Source of the DNA: Sarocladium kiliense
Lineage: Eukaryota; Ascomycota; Sordariomycetes; Hypocreales; Sarocladiaceae
DNA length: 64,000 nt
Reading direction: 5' to 3'
Assembly: GCA_030734395.1 (NCBI GenBank)
Contig: JAUZTG010000036.1
Location: forward strand, 248,001 to 312,000
The notes under the pieces are model-generated. The model made no database searches. It saw only the letters and a list, made by a program, of their open reading frames with translations, and was not told where the DNA came from. The translations under genes and the position numbers were made by a program. Below are positions 45,754 through 57,997 of this stretch, in pieces. The stretch's first letter is position 1. Each line of letters begins with the position of its first letter.

Positions 45754-47282
45754 TCAATTCATTGACCCAGAGTGCTGGCAAAACCACGATGGCCGATGAA
45801 AGTCTCTGACGGGTCCCATTTCTTTCTGATATCCAACCACTTCTTCAAGGCGGAATCCGTCATGACCTGGAAATTGTTGTCAGTCTCAAGCTGCGTAGGT
45901 GTAATACTGATCCTGCAATGCTTACCTTTGGCTTTCTGTGACGAACGTTAAAGTCGGCCACGTAGACACCCACGGCCACCTTGTCGGCCTTGGTGTACGC
46001 GTCAAGAAGCCACTTGTCAATGGCTGCGTCGTACTTGGGATCCTTCCAGCAGAGCATAGACGATACGTAGGCTTTCTGGGGTAGGCTGAGAGCTTGATCC
46101 GCCTCATCAGGATAATAGTCCATGGGACAGAATGTCCCAGAGGACAGACGGGTAGGCAAATCGAAGAGAGCAGGGGTAACGGCGTCGATAACCTGGTGTA
46201 GACAATTATTAGAAAAGGGGACGAGGAGTCTGCTAAGCATTCAGAATGGGTTTGCTTACCTCGTCATCGGAAGCCTCGGGGTTAACAAGGATGCTATCAA
46301 CATTCCACCTTTCGCCGTTGCCTGCAGGTTGGAATCCCTCCTGGAGGGCCCAGAGCTCTGGCCATGTCCTCTCGGTCAAGGGAATCGTCGTGATAATGAA
46401 CTTCCCAAAGCCGTCTGGAACGACCTCGAAGGGACTGGTCAAAACTCGGGCCTCCTCGATCGAGCTTGCGAAGACGGTCAGGTTGATGGTAAAGAAGACT
46501 CGCTTAACGGCAGACTCATGACCACCGTTAGGATCATCTTTATCCGCGTAGAAGGTGGCAAAGAATAGATCCACGCCATACTTGGGGACCTTCTTGGACG
46601 TCTCTAGAACCCACTTCAGCAGCTGCTTAAAGATCTCGGTGGAATCGATGATAATTGTGTAGTCGAAGAGACGCTGTGTAGGAATCGTCTTGATCCAGAT
46701 CCTGGTGATGACACCAAAGAAACCTTGCCCGCTACCAGGGGCAGCCCAGAACAGATCCGAGTTTCGGGTCTTGCTTGCAATCACCACTTCGCCTTGAGCG
46801 GTCACGACCTCCAGCTGTGAGATCCAGGTATCAGCCGTGTAGCCCCATCCACGCATAAAGCAGCCCTGCCCGCCAGCAAGCAGGAAGCCGCCTAGAGCAA
46901 CGCTGCGAGAGTGGCCCGAGGGAAAGAACCTGCCAACACCGCTCAAGTAGTTCGTTACAGCCTCCACCCTATGGCCCGGGCTGACGGTGGCAATCTTGGT
47001 CGCGGCGTCATACTCGATCTCCTGATTGAGATTACCCGTATCAATCAGAAAACCGCCTTCGGTCAGCGCATTGCAGAAGAAGAGATGCCCGCCGGAGCGG
47101 ACACTGACTTTCAAGCCACGTGCGTGTGCGCTCTTGACTGCCGCAGCGACTTCGGCAGTAGTAGTTGGGCTGACGATCTCGGCGGGATATACGTCAGGGA
47201 CACGAGTATTGAAGAACTTGCGGCGGAGTTGCTCGTAATCTGCAGACCCCTTGGTCAGGCTGTTTGGCAAGGGAGCAGCCAT
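45754..47282 (-). CDS. Berberine-bridge-type FAD-linked oxidase with a probable frameshift in the last exon
   Basis: Exons 46260..47282, 45926..46192 and a terminal exon ending at 45754; introns 67 nt and 58 nt. The FAD-binding PCMH domain is plain: RVPDVYPAEIVSPTTTAEVA, then VSVRSGGHLF, GGFLLAGGQGCFMRGWGYTA and DLFWAAPGSGQGFFGVITRI. The C-terminal BBE region starts normally as VMTDSALKK. The frame then continues into unrelated residues and stops at 45754. Shifting by one base at about 45838 restores WLDIRKKWDPSETFIGHRG and a stop at 45759, the expected BBE ending. So the gene either carries one extra G or the sequence has an error there. As read it is 442 aa. Without the normal end, folding may fail. 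BBE-type enzymes oxidise varied alcohols, sugars and aromatic products. Confidence 0.82.
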
Positions 47283-48165
47283 GATGATGTTTACAAGGGA
47301 ACGTCAGAGTAGTGTGTAGGCAGGGGATGAAGTCCGTCGGGAAGCTTGAGACTCGGGTACGTACGTACGTTCATAAAACCAGCCAGGGGCATTTATTCAA
47401 GTATATTGAGTTAAGTGTATGGGTACTAGCAACCTGAGCCTAACTCGATCTACAACCCCCCATTCTCATGAACGAACATGGGATTCAGACCGCGGGGACG
47501 TGCCACCCAAGCTTGCTAGTTAGTGTCTGTCATCGGCCGAGGAGGGAGGGGAGGTATGGTTTTACAGCGGTACAACCCCTATACCCACCTAAAGAGCCAC
47601 CGTGGCCCACCACGCTGAGCTGAAAGCATGGAGGCAAACCGAGACACACTCTCCGCGTGACGTGCTCACGGAATTGCCGGCTACTGTATCGGCGTGGGAT
47701 CCGGAGCCGGATGGGGAGGGCCAGTAGAGCGCACACTGCTGATTGTTTGGCCTAGGCCACCGTCGGTTTCCTGCCCAGCTGCTGGGACCTGGTTCATGCT
47801 GTCTGTCTCTGGGGTAACGTGGGACAGTGCACCACCTCATGGTGATTTCGTCGTTGTAATGCTGAACAGTTGAAACATACGAGTCTATGCAGCGTGACTA
47901 CTGACGCGGCAGACTGTAGTGAAGCATTCCGGTCTGGATTGGGTGGTGGGCCAAGCTTATTGCAGGTCGTCATGTTCATGGAAAACTATCGCCGTCATCC
48001 GCGACCCTGACGCGACTGAAGTGCTAAGGTCTATATGGGTTTCTAGAATCGAGTCTAGCCAAGGGCGCACGCTACGTGTGCTGGGTTTCTCCGTAGGAGT
48101 CGGCAGCAAAACCACTCGTTGCTTCAACGACACACACCTGGACCATTGACTCTATCATGCTCCAA
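47283..48165. other. Intergenic, oxidase promoter and monooxygenase 3' side
   Basis: 883 bp without a gene. Includes a palindromic GTAC repeat at 47357..47370 and a CCACCCA core at 47503..47509, about 220 bp upstream of the FAD oxidase start. Confidence 0.5.
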
Positions 48166-49865
48166 CTAAATATGAGGCTGTGCGCCGGCCTCGACTCCCA
48201 GCTTTCTCAGCTGTTCCCGTCATCATGGTCAGCAAGAGAGCAACAAAGTTGGATTCTGTTCATCAACTCAGATGACTCACCTCAGCTACCACGTCATATC
48301 CGTAAGTAAAGTCCTGCGCTGCAGGGTCGATCCTGAAGTGAACATTCAGCATCCCATCACAAAAGACGGAAGTGGACAATTCCACATACCAGTAGAAGGG
48401 ATATCCAGGTTTCTGATCATAGACTTGAGATTCGGCCACCCGATCTCGTTCTTGTTGCTCTGGACCGTCTGGCAAGTGGTTGATGTGTCTCTGAGCATCG
48501 CGTAAGTATCTTTCTTGCACCTTTTGATTCAGTGAGACCAACCTGCTTCATGCTCCACTTCTGGAGAGCAGTACTCCGGGTAGCTCTGAGGTCTTGATAG
48601 GTCTTGAGGATCTTGGGGAGGCTCTCTTTGCGTGTGACCTTGGAGAGCAAGATCCCCAGTGCTGCACCATCCTCAATGGCAGAACCAGCCCCTTGTGCCA
48701 TGTAAGGCAGCATTGGGTGACAGGCATCCCCCAGGAAGACCATGGTAGCTTCTTTGTTGTACCACTCAGCCAACTCGTCAACTAGTAATCATGTGTCAGT
48801 TAGACTCATGCAAATCCACCCTTGGTGTCGGGAGATGTCACTCACGGTGCATGAGTTTCCACTTGTCGGTCCTGTCGACTTGGTTGAGGAACTTTCGCAG
48901 GCTTTCCTCACATTAGTTGTCTAGATCGTAACACCAAGCTTCGCGGAGGTCACACGTACAGTGGATCCCACTTTGAGAAGATCTCCTTCATCTCAGACAG
49001 ACTGCCAGCCATTTTGGCAACGTCGTCCGGCAAGTTGTCCGGGACGAGGAGGACAATGTTGGCCATGCTGTTGTCCCTGAGTGGGTAGTAGATGGCGTGG
49101 CACTCCGGGCCAACCCAGAGACGAACCCTGGGCTTCTGCATGAACTCCAGGAGCTCCGGGTCCTTCAGGTCCTTGGTCTGGAGGACAATTCGATAGGCAA
49201 GGTCCCCAGTCGGAAGGGGTGGGCTGGGCTTACCAAGGACTGCCGACCTGGCTTTGGACCACAGGCCTGGTTCTACAGTCAGCCACCAATTCGAACAGCG
49301 GAAGCAAGCAACAGATCTCTTACCGTCAGCGGCCACGATCAGATCGCCAGTAATGGCATCACCGGCGTCAGTTACCAACTCCGGAATGGCCGGGCGAATG
49401 TCCGTTACAAAGGTGCCGAATCGAAAGCGGACCCCTAGGCTCTTAGCCTGCTCATACATGGCCAGCTGCAGATCAGCTCGATGCATGTCCCAGTAGTAGG
49501 AGCCGAACTTGTCCAGCATCTCAGCTGCGAAGCCCTGACGCTCACCGAGAAGCTTCTTGCCGTCGTAGCGACAGATGACGAACTCCTCTGGGCTGGTTCC
49601 CAGCTTCTCCAGGCGCGGCTTCAGGCCCCATCTCACGAGCAGGCGCGTGGCGTTGGGAGTCAGTTGAAGGCCTGCGCCGATCTTAAGATGCTCTTGTGTC
49701 AGTGTCTTGAGACCTGGAGTGAAGTCGATCAATCAAACCTACCTCTGCGAGGACCGGCGCCGACTCGACGACGAGGACGTCGTGGGCTGGTTGCTCCTGT
49801 TTGATGGACAGCGCAGCAGCAAGGCCGCCCAGCCCGGCTCCGAGGATGACGATGTTGAGGGACAT
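48166..49865 (-). CDS. Group A FAD-dependent aromatic monooxygenase (salicylate hydroxylase-like)
   Basis: Seven exons on minus: 49743..49865, 49324..49681, 48956..49266, 48846..48906, 48543..48781, 48281..48490 and 48166..48210; introns of 49-70 nt; 448 aa. The Rossmann motif GAGLGG is at residues 9-14. The DG motif is rebuilt by splicing as AADGLWSKARS, and GDACHPMLPYMAQGAGSAIEDG is the GD motif. The end QRHINHLPDGPEQQERDR is typical of fungal salicylate and hydroxybenzoate hydroxylases. It should use NAD(P)H and O2 to hydroxylate, perhaps oxidatively decarboxylate, a phenolic acid. The last exon codes just 14 residues (LRKLGVEAGAQPHI). Divergent from the SDR gene. Confidence 0.9.
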
Positions 49866-50299
49866 GACGCAGGCGCAGGCGACGAGGGCAAAACAGGGCA
49901 GAGCAGAGTGGTGTCTTTGTGACAAACAATCGTCCTTGTGCCTTTGATGCCACTCGGACACGGGGCGTTATGGAATCGTCATTTTATCTCAACATGAGCG
50001 AGATTGAGGCGAGCATCCTCATCCCCACTGCCACCAACTCCTCATGACCATCTCCGGGATATCCCCCCTCCCCGGATTTGCCTCCGGATGTGCCTCCGAG
50101 TGTATCCACCCGTTTTCCCACGATCATCCAACGAGGAGGCGTTTACCCACCCGTTGCGGCAACTGGACCTTGAAGCCACCCAGTACAGCGAAGCGAGGTT
50201 CGTAATTCATGTAAAAAAACACCCGTTTGAGCCATTCATGCGGCATTACTCATTCCAAACTAGTTCACTCAATCTCACACCACCCCCGGATCATTCCCA
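49866..50299. promoter_or_regulatory. Divergent promoter of the monooxygenase and SDR genes
   Basis: 434 bp between start codons. Contains CCACCCAG at 50176..50183 and closely spaced CCTCCGGA/CCCCGGAT stretches at about 50055..50095, which could be zinc-cluster half sites. Confidence 0.5.
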
Positions 50300-51076
50300 A
50301 TGTCGACGCTCACTGGAAAAGTCGCCTTGGTTAGCGGTTCCTCCGCAGGCCTCGGCGCAGCCATCGCCCGGGAGCTGTTCTCTCGCGGCGCCTCCGTCGT
50401 CCTGAACTATCCTTTCCCCGGCGAGAAAGCCAATGCGGACAAGGTCTTGAAAGAGCTGGGCGACCCTCGCAGGGCGATTGCTGTCGAGGCCGATTTGTCT
50501 ACCAGAGAGGGACCGCAGCTCCTGGTCGACGGGGCCGTCAAGGCGTTCGGCAAGATCGACATCCTCGTGAACAGCGCGGGCATCAACCGGCCAACTCTGC
50601 TGGACGATCCCGATGATGGCAAGGTAGAGCGCACCTGGGATAACGTCGTCAACCTGAACGGCAGGGGCGTCTTCTTCCTAACCAGGGCCGTCTTGAAGCA
50701 TCTGTCGCGGGAGAACTCGCGCATCATCAACATTGGAAGTGCCGTGACGCGCACCCCATCTCCCGAGTCCAGCATCTACGCCAGCTCCAAGAGCATGGCC
50801 GAGACCTACACCCAGTGCTGGGCTACGGAGCTGCCCCGAAAGTATGGATGCACAGTGAATGCCGTTGCTCCCGGCCCTGTTGCCACAGATGCGTTCCTCG
50901 CCGCCCCAGCCTTTGTGAGGGAGGCCCTGCAGCCGCTGGTAGATGGTACGCCTGTCGCCGCACGGTTGGGTAAGCCGGAGGAGGTGGCCTGGGTGGTTGC
51001 TACGCTGGCGGAGGACAAGGCTGGATGGATCAATGGCGCGTACATTCCCGTCACTGGTGGAAGTGCTATTTTCTAA
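50300..51076 (+). CDS. Classical short-chain dehydrogenase/reductase
   Basis: Intronless, 258 aa. The cofactor loop is SGSSAGLGAAIA (residues 12-23), with NSAG at 91-94. The catalytic set is complete: Ser147 (INIGSAV), Tyr160 and Lys164 (YASSK). NAVAPGPVATDAF follows, and the C-terminus has GAYIPVTGGSAIF, usual for the family. Residues N36-Y37-P38 after the second strand make cofactor preference unclear. It shares a promoter with the aromatic monooxygenase, so a role in oxidising or reducing an aromatic alcohol or aldehyde intermediate is inferred from context. Confidence 0.9.
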   Translation: MSTLTGKVALVSGSSAGLGAAIARELFSRGASVVLNYPFPGEKANADKVLKELGDPRRAIAVEADLSTREGPQLLVDGAVKAFGKIDILVNSAGINRPTLLDDPDDGKVERTWDNVVNLNGRGVFFLTRAVLKHLSRENSRIINIGSAVTRTPSPESSIYASSKSMAETYTQCWATELPRKYGCTVNAVAPGPVATDAFLAAPAFVREALQPLVDGTPVAARLGKPEEVAWVVATLAEDKAGWINGAYIPVTGGSAIF

Positions 51077-51506
51077 ATTGGAGACCTTGTTAATTTGATG
51101 TTATATATTCTCCTGTCCTGTCTTCCCCTTTGCCAGATGTAGTGTGATTCAGGGGGTAACCTGTCTATGATCTACCGGAGAAAGAGGATGATACTGTAGC
51201 GATAACGTGTGGCATACATGTAGCAACATTGACATAAAAAGCACAGCTTATTGATAGCTTCGAGTAATCAAGTGAACAATGTCAACAATGTCTGAGTGAA
51301 CGGTCTCATGTTCGATCCATCGGTGCACCAGAGGTTATCAAGGCAATCAGGGGCGTGTTTTCATTCTGTCCAAGAGTCTCTCAGCTATACCCAGCCAGCA
51401 ATCTCCCTAAGGTACCAGAGCAATTTTTCTTTTCTCTCGAGTAAGCGAACATCTGTCTTACGATCTCTCACACCCACACCAACACATGCACATATCCGCA
51501 GACCAC
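51077..51506. other. Intergenic between convergent SDR and carotenoid oxygenase genes
   Basis: 430 bp, AT-richer just after the SDR stop, presumably 3' UTRs. No element recognised. Confidence 0.5.
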
Positions 51507-53075
51507 CTAATGCCCGTGGCCGTTCACCTTTCGCCCCGCACTGGCCTCCTTCGCGGCATCCACCTCCTTGCCATCCACCCAGCTCCCGTGCAGGCCATCC
51601 ATCAGCTTGAACGGCAGCTTGACCTCCGCCAGCGGGCCTTTGGAAATGTCCGAGGCGTCAAACAGCAGCAGGATGTTGCGGTTCTCACGGTACCGGTCCG
51701 CCACCACGAGGACGTACCCGTCCTCCGGGTCCGCCCCCTCATACCTGGGCACAAAGACCGGCTCCTGGAAGGTGGTGTCGTCTTTGTGTTGGTACGTTTG
51801 GATCTCGCCCGTGTCAAAGTTGTAGCACGTCAGGGTGTTGAAGCCGGCGTTGCGAGCGGCAAACTCGTGATCGTTCAACCTGAGCTGGTGGCTGGGGTCG
51901 ATCTGCAGGATCCAGACGCGCGAGTACTTCTTGCCCAGGAGGCGGTCGTCGATGCGGCCGAACTCATTGACACCCGGCACGTGGACGTGCTCGGGATGGA
52001 TGGTCTTGCCCGTGCTTTGGTTGGGATCGAACCGGAAGCGCAGGATGGGAGACGTGACCTTGGTAGGGTCGGTGAAGAAGCGCTCGCCCTTGCTGTTGGG
52101 GAAGAAGGGGAAGTGCGAGTCGGTCCAGACGTTGGCATCCAGGACCAGCTTGCCATCCTCCTCGTATGCGTTGATGGTGTGGGAGAAGCATCCTTGGGGC
52201 GTCTTGAACCACTTGGCGTCTTCAGGCTTTGCGCCTCGGCGGGGAATGACTCCCAGGAGCTGGTAGTCGAGGGTCTCATCCCAGTAGAAGTGGTCGCCGC
52301 CGGCCTTCATCTGCTCGAGACTGGCTTTGAGTCCGTTGATGGGGAAGACGACCCAGTTGTCCGTCACCCAGAAGTCGTGGATCATGCATGGCCAGGGAGC
52401 CTGGAACCACACCTCCTCGGTGACTCTTCCGTTCTTGTCGACAGTAAAGGAGCAAATGTCCGGGGATGCATCGCCAGCAGCCTCGTAGCCAAAGCAGACG
52501 AGCTCACCGGTGTCCACGTCCGCCTTGGGGTGCGCAGTGTGGGTTGGACAACGGAGCGTGCCGTGATAATCGATGTAGCCGATGGTGTCGAGGGTGATGG
52601 GGTCCATCTCCATGGGGCGGGCGTCCTCCTTGAGGGCCATCAGCTTGTTGTCGTGGAAGACGACGTGAGTGTTGGCCGTGGTGCCCTGGAGCACGCTCCT
52701 CACAATCGGGTCATCCGTGTACTTGTTGCGGTATCTGCCAAACACAGCACGCCTGGCCTCCCTCTCGGCAAGCAGCTTGGGCGTCTTTACGTAGCGCTGC
52801 TTGAAGTCGACATGGCCATCTTTGATGTAGAAGGAGCTGACATTGCCATCGCCGTTGATGGGGATCTCCGTCTCAGCGAACCTGGGCGGGAACGCATGGT
52901 CGGGCTGAACTCTGTAGAAGACACCATGGATGGCGCTGGGGATCTCGCCGTAGACCTCGAGCTCGAAGACGTCTGCCTCGAACCGCAGATGGTCTTCGTT
53001 CCACTTGCTCATGGCATAGTGCTTAGGGAAGCGGGTGCCGCCGCTGCTAGGAACCCCGGGAACGACGTGCGCCAT
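51507..53075 (-). CDS. Carotenoid oxygenase-family enzyme, lignostilbene/resveratrol-cleaving type
   Basis: Intronless, 522 aa, no membrane segment or targeting signal. The four iron-binding histidines of the seven-bladed propeller are visible: H182 (TAHPK), H233 (MIHDFW), H299 (CFSHTINAYEED) and H496 (GLHGSWV). Tyr95 (QRYVKT) and Lys149 (MALKED) occupy positions that seem to match the residues that bind the 4'-hydroxyl in stilbene-cleaving members. The fungal relatives Cao-1 and Rco1 cleave resveratrol and piceatannol into benzaldehydes; bacterial relatives cleave lignostilbenes and isoeugenol. Divergent from the VAO-type gene. GC-rich codon choice leaves a 544-codon open frame on the opposite strand, treated as a shadow. 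Confidence 0.88.
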   Translation of the reverse strand: MAHVVPGVPSSGGTRFPKHYAMSKWNEDHLRFEADVFELEVYGEIPSAIHGVFYRVQPDHAFPPRFAETEIPINGDGNVSSFYIKDGHVDFKQRYVKTPKLLAEREARRAVFGRYRNKYTDDPIVRSVLQGTTANTHVVFHDNKLMALKEDARPMEMDPITLDTIGYIDYHGTLRCPTHTAHPKADVDTGELVCFGYEAAGDASPDICSFTVDKNGRVTEEVWFQAPWPCMIHDFWVTDNWVVFPINGLKASLEQMKAGGDHFYWDETLDYQLLGVIPRRGAKPEDAKWFKTPQGCFSHTINAYEEDGKLVLDANVWTDSHFPFFPNSKGERFFTDPTKVTSPILRFRFDPNQSTGKTIHPEHVHVPGVNEFGRIDDRLLGKKYSRVWILQIDPSHQLRLNDHEFAARNAGFNTLTCYNFDTGEIQTYQHKDDTTFQEPVFVPRYEGADPEDGYVLVVADRYRENRNILLLFDASDISKGPLAEVKLPFKLMDGLHGSWVDGKEVDAAKEASAGRKVNGHGH

Positions 53076-53658
53076 GATCAGAACAGCAGAAGGACGTTTA
53101 CAGCAATGAATAACCTATGAATATAGCAGAAGGAGATGACCTGAGTGCAATAGTGTGGGTTGTTGGAGGGCGTTGTCGAGGACCGAAACCTGATGCTGGA
53201 GGCGAGGGGAGGCGTCCAACTCCCAAATCGTTATATAAAGTCGAGCACTGCCGTAGGAGGCTTAGGAATCATCATTTCCCCCACCCATGACTGACATGAC
53301 ATTGACCTCTATGATTCGCGTCGTACACCTACAACACCAAACATCCTGACGGGGAGAGGCGGACGAGGTGGGAATTTCGGCACCACCCAGCAGCACCCAC
53401 CCCGCGCCCGCATTTCGGATGGGTAACCATCTCTCCCCACCGAGACAGCGTGATCGTCGCCTGATCCGACACGTTGCACGATTTGACTGACCAATGTATA
53501 AGATACAATAGTAAGGAAGCGGCTCGTTGCGGTTAACGGTGGAGGTCCATCAACTTCATGTCTTGTTCGGGCATAAGGTAGGGTAACCCTAGTCAGTTAA
53601 TCCACCAACTACTGTATTGTATTGCATCCCGGCCGTCTGTTTCGGCGTCAAGTGCAAG
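53076..53658. promoter_or_regulatory. Divergent promoter of the carotenoid oxygenase and VAO-type genes
   Basis: 583 bp. A TATATAA element at about 53232..53238 lies ~155 bp before the oxygenase start. CCACCCAGC is at 53383..53391 and CCACCCAT at 53281..53288. TTTCGG occurs twice near 53375 and 53412. Confidence 0.55.
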
Positions 53659-55620
<1,962 letters not shown>

Positions 55621-55901
55621 GAGACAATAAGAAGCATCAATAAACATAAAGTAAAATGCGTCTCCTGCATGCCAAAGCTCAACAGTGAGGTCTACCGATC
55701 ATCATGACCCTAGAACTCCTCGTTTTTGTGTTGCTGGTCCGCAAACGAGGTCTGAGGTCTAGGTCTTCGCCGGGGCAAGATGGCAGGAGGAAGGTCACTG
55801 ATGCCAGAGCCGGAGAACAGCAGCTAATATACGAAGAATGAGATTGTAATGTTTGTGGGGTTTCTCTGCTGAAGGCTTTGCTATGTGACTGAGGCTTCCC
55901 G

Positions 55902-56845
55902 TTAATACAGATGATTGGCAAACCACCTCACCATCTGATCCTCCGCCTGGTCGGCCATTTCTATCTCGACCTTGTTCTCCGGATCATACCTAACCGCAAA
56001 CCCGTGTCTCGCACCGGGAACAATAACAACCTCACTGGGAACGCCCGCCTTCTTCTCAAGAATCCCCGCACTCTGCTTCGCCTTTTCGACCGACAGCGCG
56101 AAATCAACATCCCCGACAATCATGCTGTAGGGAAGCTTGATCTCCTCGATATCCTCAGGAACCTTCAGCTCACTGGGGTGGGCGGTGTAAGCCGCGTCGA
56201 TGAGTGTCCTGCCATTGCTCGCGAGCCCGCCGTGGGCCAGCTGCGTGACTCCGTACCCGCCCCAGCAGAAGCCCACGACGCCCAGCTTTGCGTCCGGCTC
56301 CTGGCTGGCCCGGAGCTTGTCGATGAACTGGAGGACCCCTGGAAACCGCTTCTCGGGGCTGTTTCGCATCATAAACGGAACAACGACCCAAATGGCTTTG
56401 AAGATCAGCCACCTGCGATTCTGGTGAGCAACAGACAAAAGGGGGTGGAGACGAGGCACACGACTTACGGTTTTTGGATCCATCCCCAGAAGCCGCCCTC
56501 GTTGGTGAGCTTGTCTAACACGGGCTTCAACCACGCAGGTGCGGAGGTTCCTGGCTTGAATATCAGAATTGCCCCGTCACTAGAGAAGCAAACGAGGAAC
56601 CTACCGTGCATGAAGTCTGGAACGTAAACCACATAGCCTGTCCGTTCCGCATACGTGTCGGCGAGTCTCCGCAGATTGGTTGTATCCCACCCAAACATGT
56701 CCGATAGAACCACAATGACAGCTTTGCGCGCGGATTGTCCAGTTGGCGGCTTTGCAACGTATACATTTAGGTCGTGCAGAAGCTCGATCTGTCCGTTGCA
56801 GGGCCCGGGGTGATCATGGCCCTTGAAGCAGTCTGCACACGGCAT
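55902..56845 (-). CDS. Dienelactone hydrolase family protein
   Basis: Three exons, 56605..56845, 56469..56550 and 55902..56412; introns 54 and 56 nt; 277 aa. MPCADCFKGHDHPGPCNG opens the protein, a start common in fungal DLH-like proteins. The nucleophile is Cys157 in GVVGFCWGGYG, the DLH form of the nucleophile elbow. The acid is probably Asp209 or Asp211 (IVGDVDF), and the histidine is H244 (PGARHGF). Classical members open the dienelactone formed after intradiol cleavage of catechols; fungal homologues are varied and some have other substrates. It is convergent with the VAO-type gene, 280 bp apart. Confidence 0.9.
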
Positions 56846-57084
56846 CTTGGTCGGGGTGTGAAGGGTAGTCAACGGCAGCAAATGTTGGAGAACACAAGCG
56901 AAATGGTAGATTGGGAGAAGTTACGACAAAGCGTCGCCTGGATCTTGCATTTGGGCTGCTACCCACAGTGGCAAGTCTGGTACCTCTTTACACAGCATCT
57001 TGTAGCTTGTAGCTTTGACATGGAGATAGACTTTCACACCCCCACCCAGCACCCCGTATGGTGCAAACTTAAACGCCCCTGTTA

Positions 57085-57610
57085 AAATAAAAAAGAAATT
57101 CCAATAAATTAAGTAGGAAATTACAATATAATTATAAATTATACAAAGTTATTTTTTTTCTTTAGTTTTTATTCTTGTTAAGATCTGAAGAGTAACTAAT
57201 TGAGAATTTAAGTATTGAATCCTAATCTTACTAAAGAATACTTACTATATACTGAGCTATAACATAAGAAAATGTGCGCTCAAAGATCACTAGCTTTAGA
57301 ATTTAATGAAAGAAGATTAATAAAAGAAGTTAATGGAGAATCTAATAAATATAATAATAATAATAATAATAATAAATCTGTTAGGGCCTTGATGTATTTT
57401 CAGTGTTAATTAAGCAATTTAAATTGAATTTAGAAGCTTTTGACTTCTATCATTGTACTCTCTAATACTAATTGATAAGTTTCAAGTTCTTATATTCTTA
57501 ATTTTAGATCTTGGATTATATATTATAATTTATAAGCAATTTATATATGTAACCTCTATTAATTTTAGATATTATATTTAATATCAAAATTACTTTACTT
57601 TAGAAATTGC
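57085..57610. repeat. AT-rich island, probable RIP-decayed repeat
   Basis: Base composition changes abruptly to mostly A and T with very frequent TpA, including an (AAT)n run at about 57350..57375. No ORF of note. The sharp edges against GC-rich flanks resemble a decayed transposon, though no element could be identified. Confidence 0.6.
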
Positions 57611-57687
57611 AACACTAAATGGTAATGCCCACAGACTTGGCACGTCTCTGACCGACTGATCTTGGCCGGTGGGGAACTTGACGGTCG

Positions 57688-57720
57688 GTGGGGATCGTGG
57701 GGATCGTGGGGACCGTGGGG
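57688..57720. repeat. 9-bp tandem repeat
   Basis: GTGGGGATC twice, then GTGGGGACC, then GTGGGG, in perfect register. Confidence 0.85.
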
Positions 57721-57997
57721 TGAAGGACATTCAGTAGCCACCGTCTTCATTCACCGATATTGCTCTGAAACGGAAGCTTCGGAGCATCACGAATCCCCAA
57801 ACTCAACAGGTTCCCCAAAAGGGTTGGGCTATAAGGTCAGGTCAGAAGTGAAGATGAAGGTCCGGATACCTCGGTGTTATGGCTGGGGAAACACGCCAAT
57901 GTATTGAAATGCACGACATCTATCAAGACACCCTATGAAAGACCCCACCGAGGCTGAGCCATGGCGTTGCATTGGACATCCATGGACGAACTTATGA

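Larger units (their letters stand above)
56846..57997. other. Intergenic region with AT-rich island
   Basis: 1.15 kb. The DLH promoter side contains CCACCCAGC at 57042..57050. An AT-rich island fills about 57085..57610, and a GTGGGGATC repeat follows. No gene recognised. Confidence 0.6.

Noticed and set aside
51486..53120. 544-codon open frame on the plus strand across the carotenoid oxygenase gene
   Set aside because: It lies fully antisense to a gene with all family motifs, and its translation is repetitive in Val/Asp/Gly/Leu, as expected from codon bias on the other strand.
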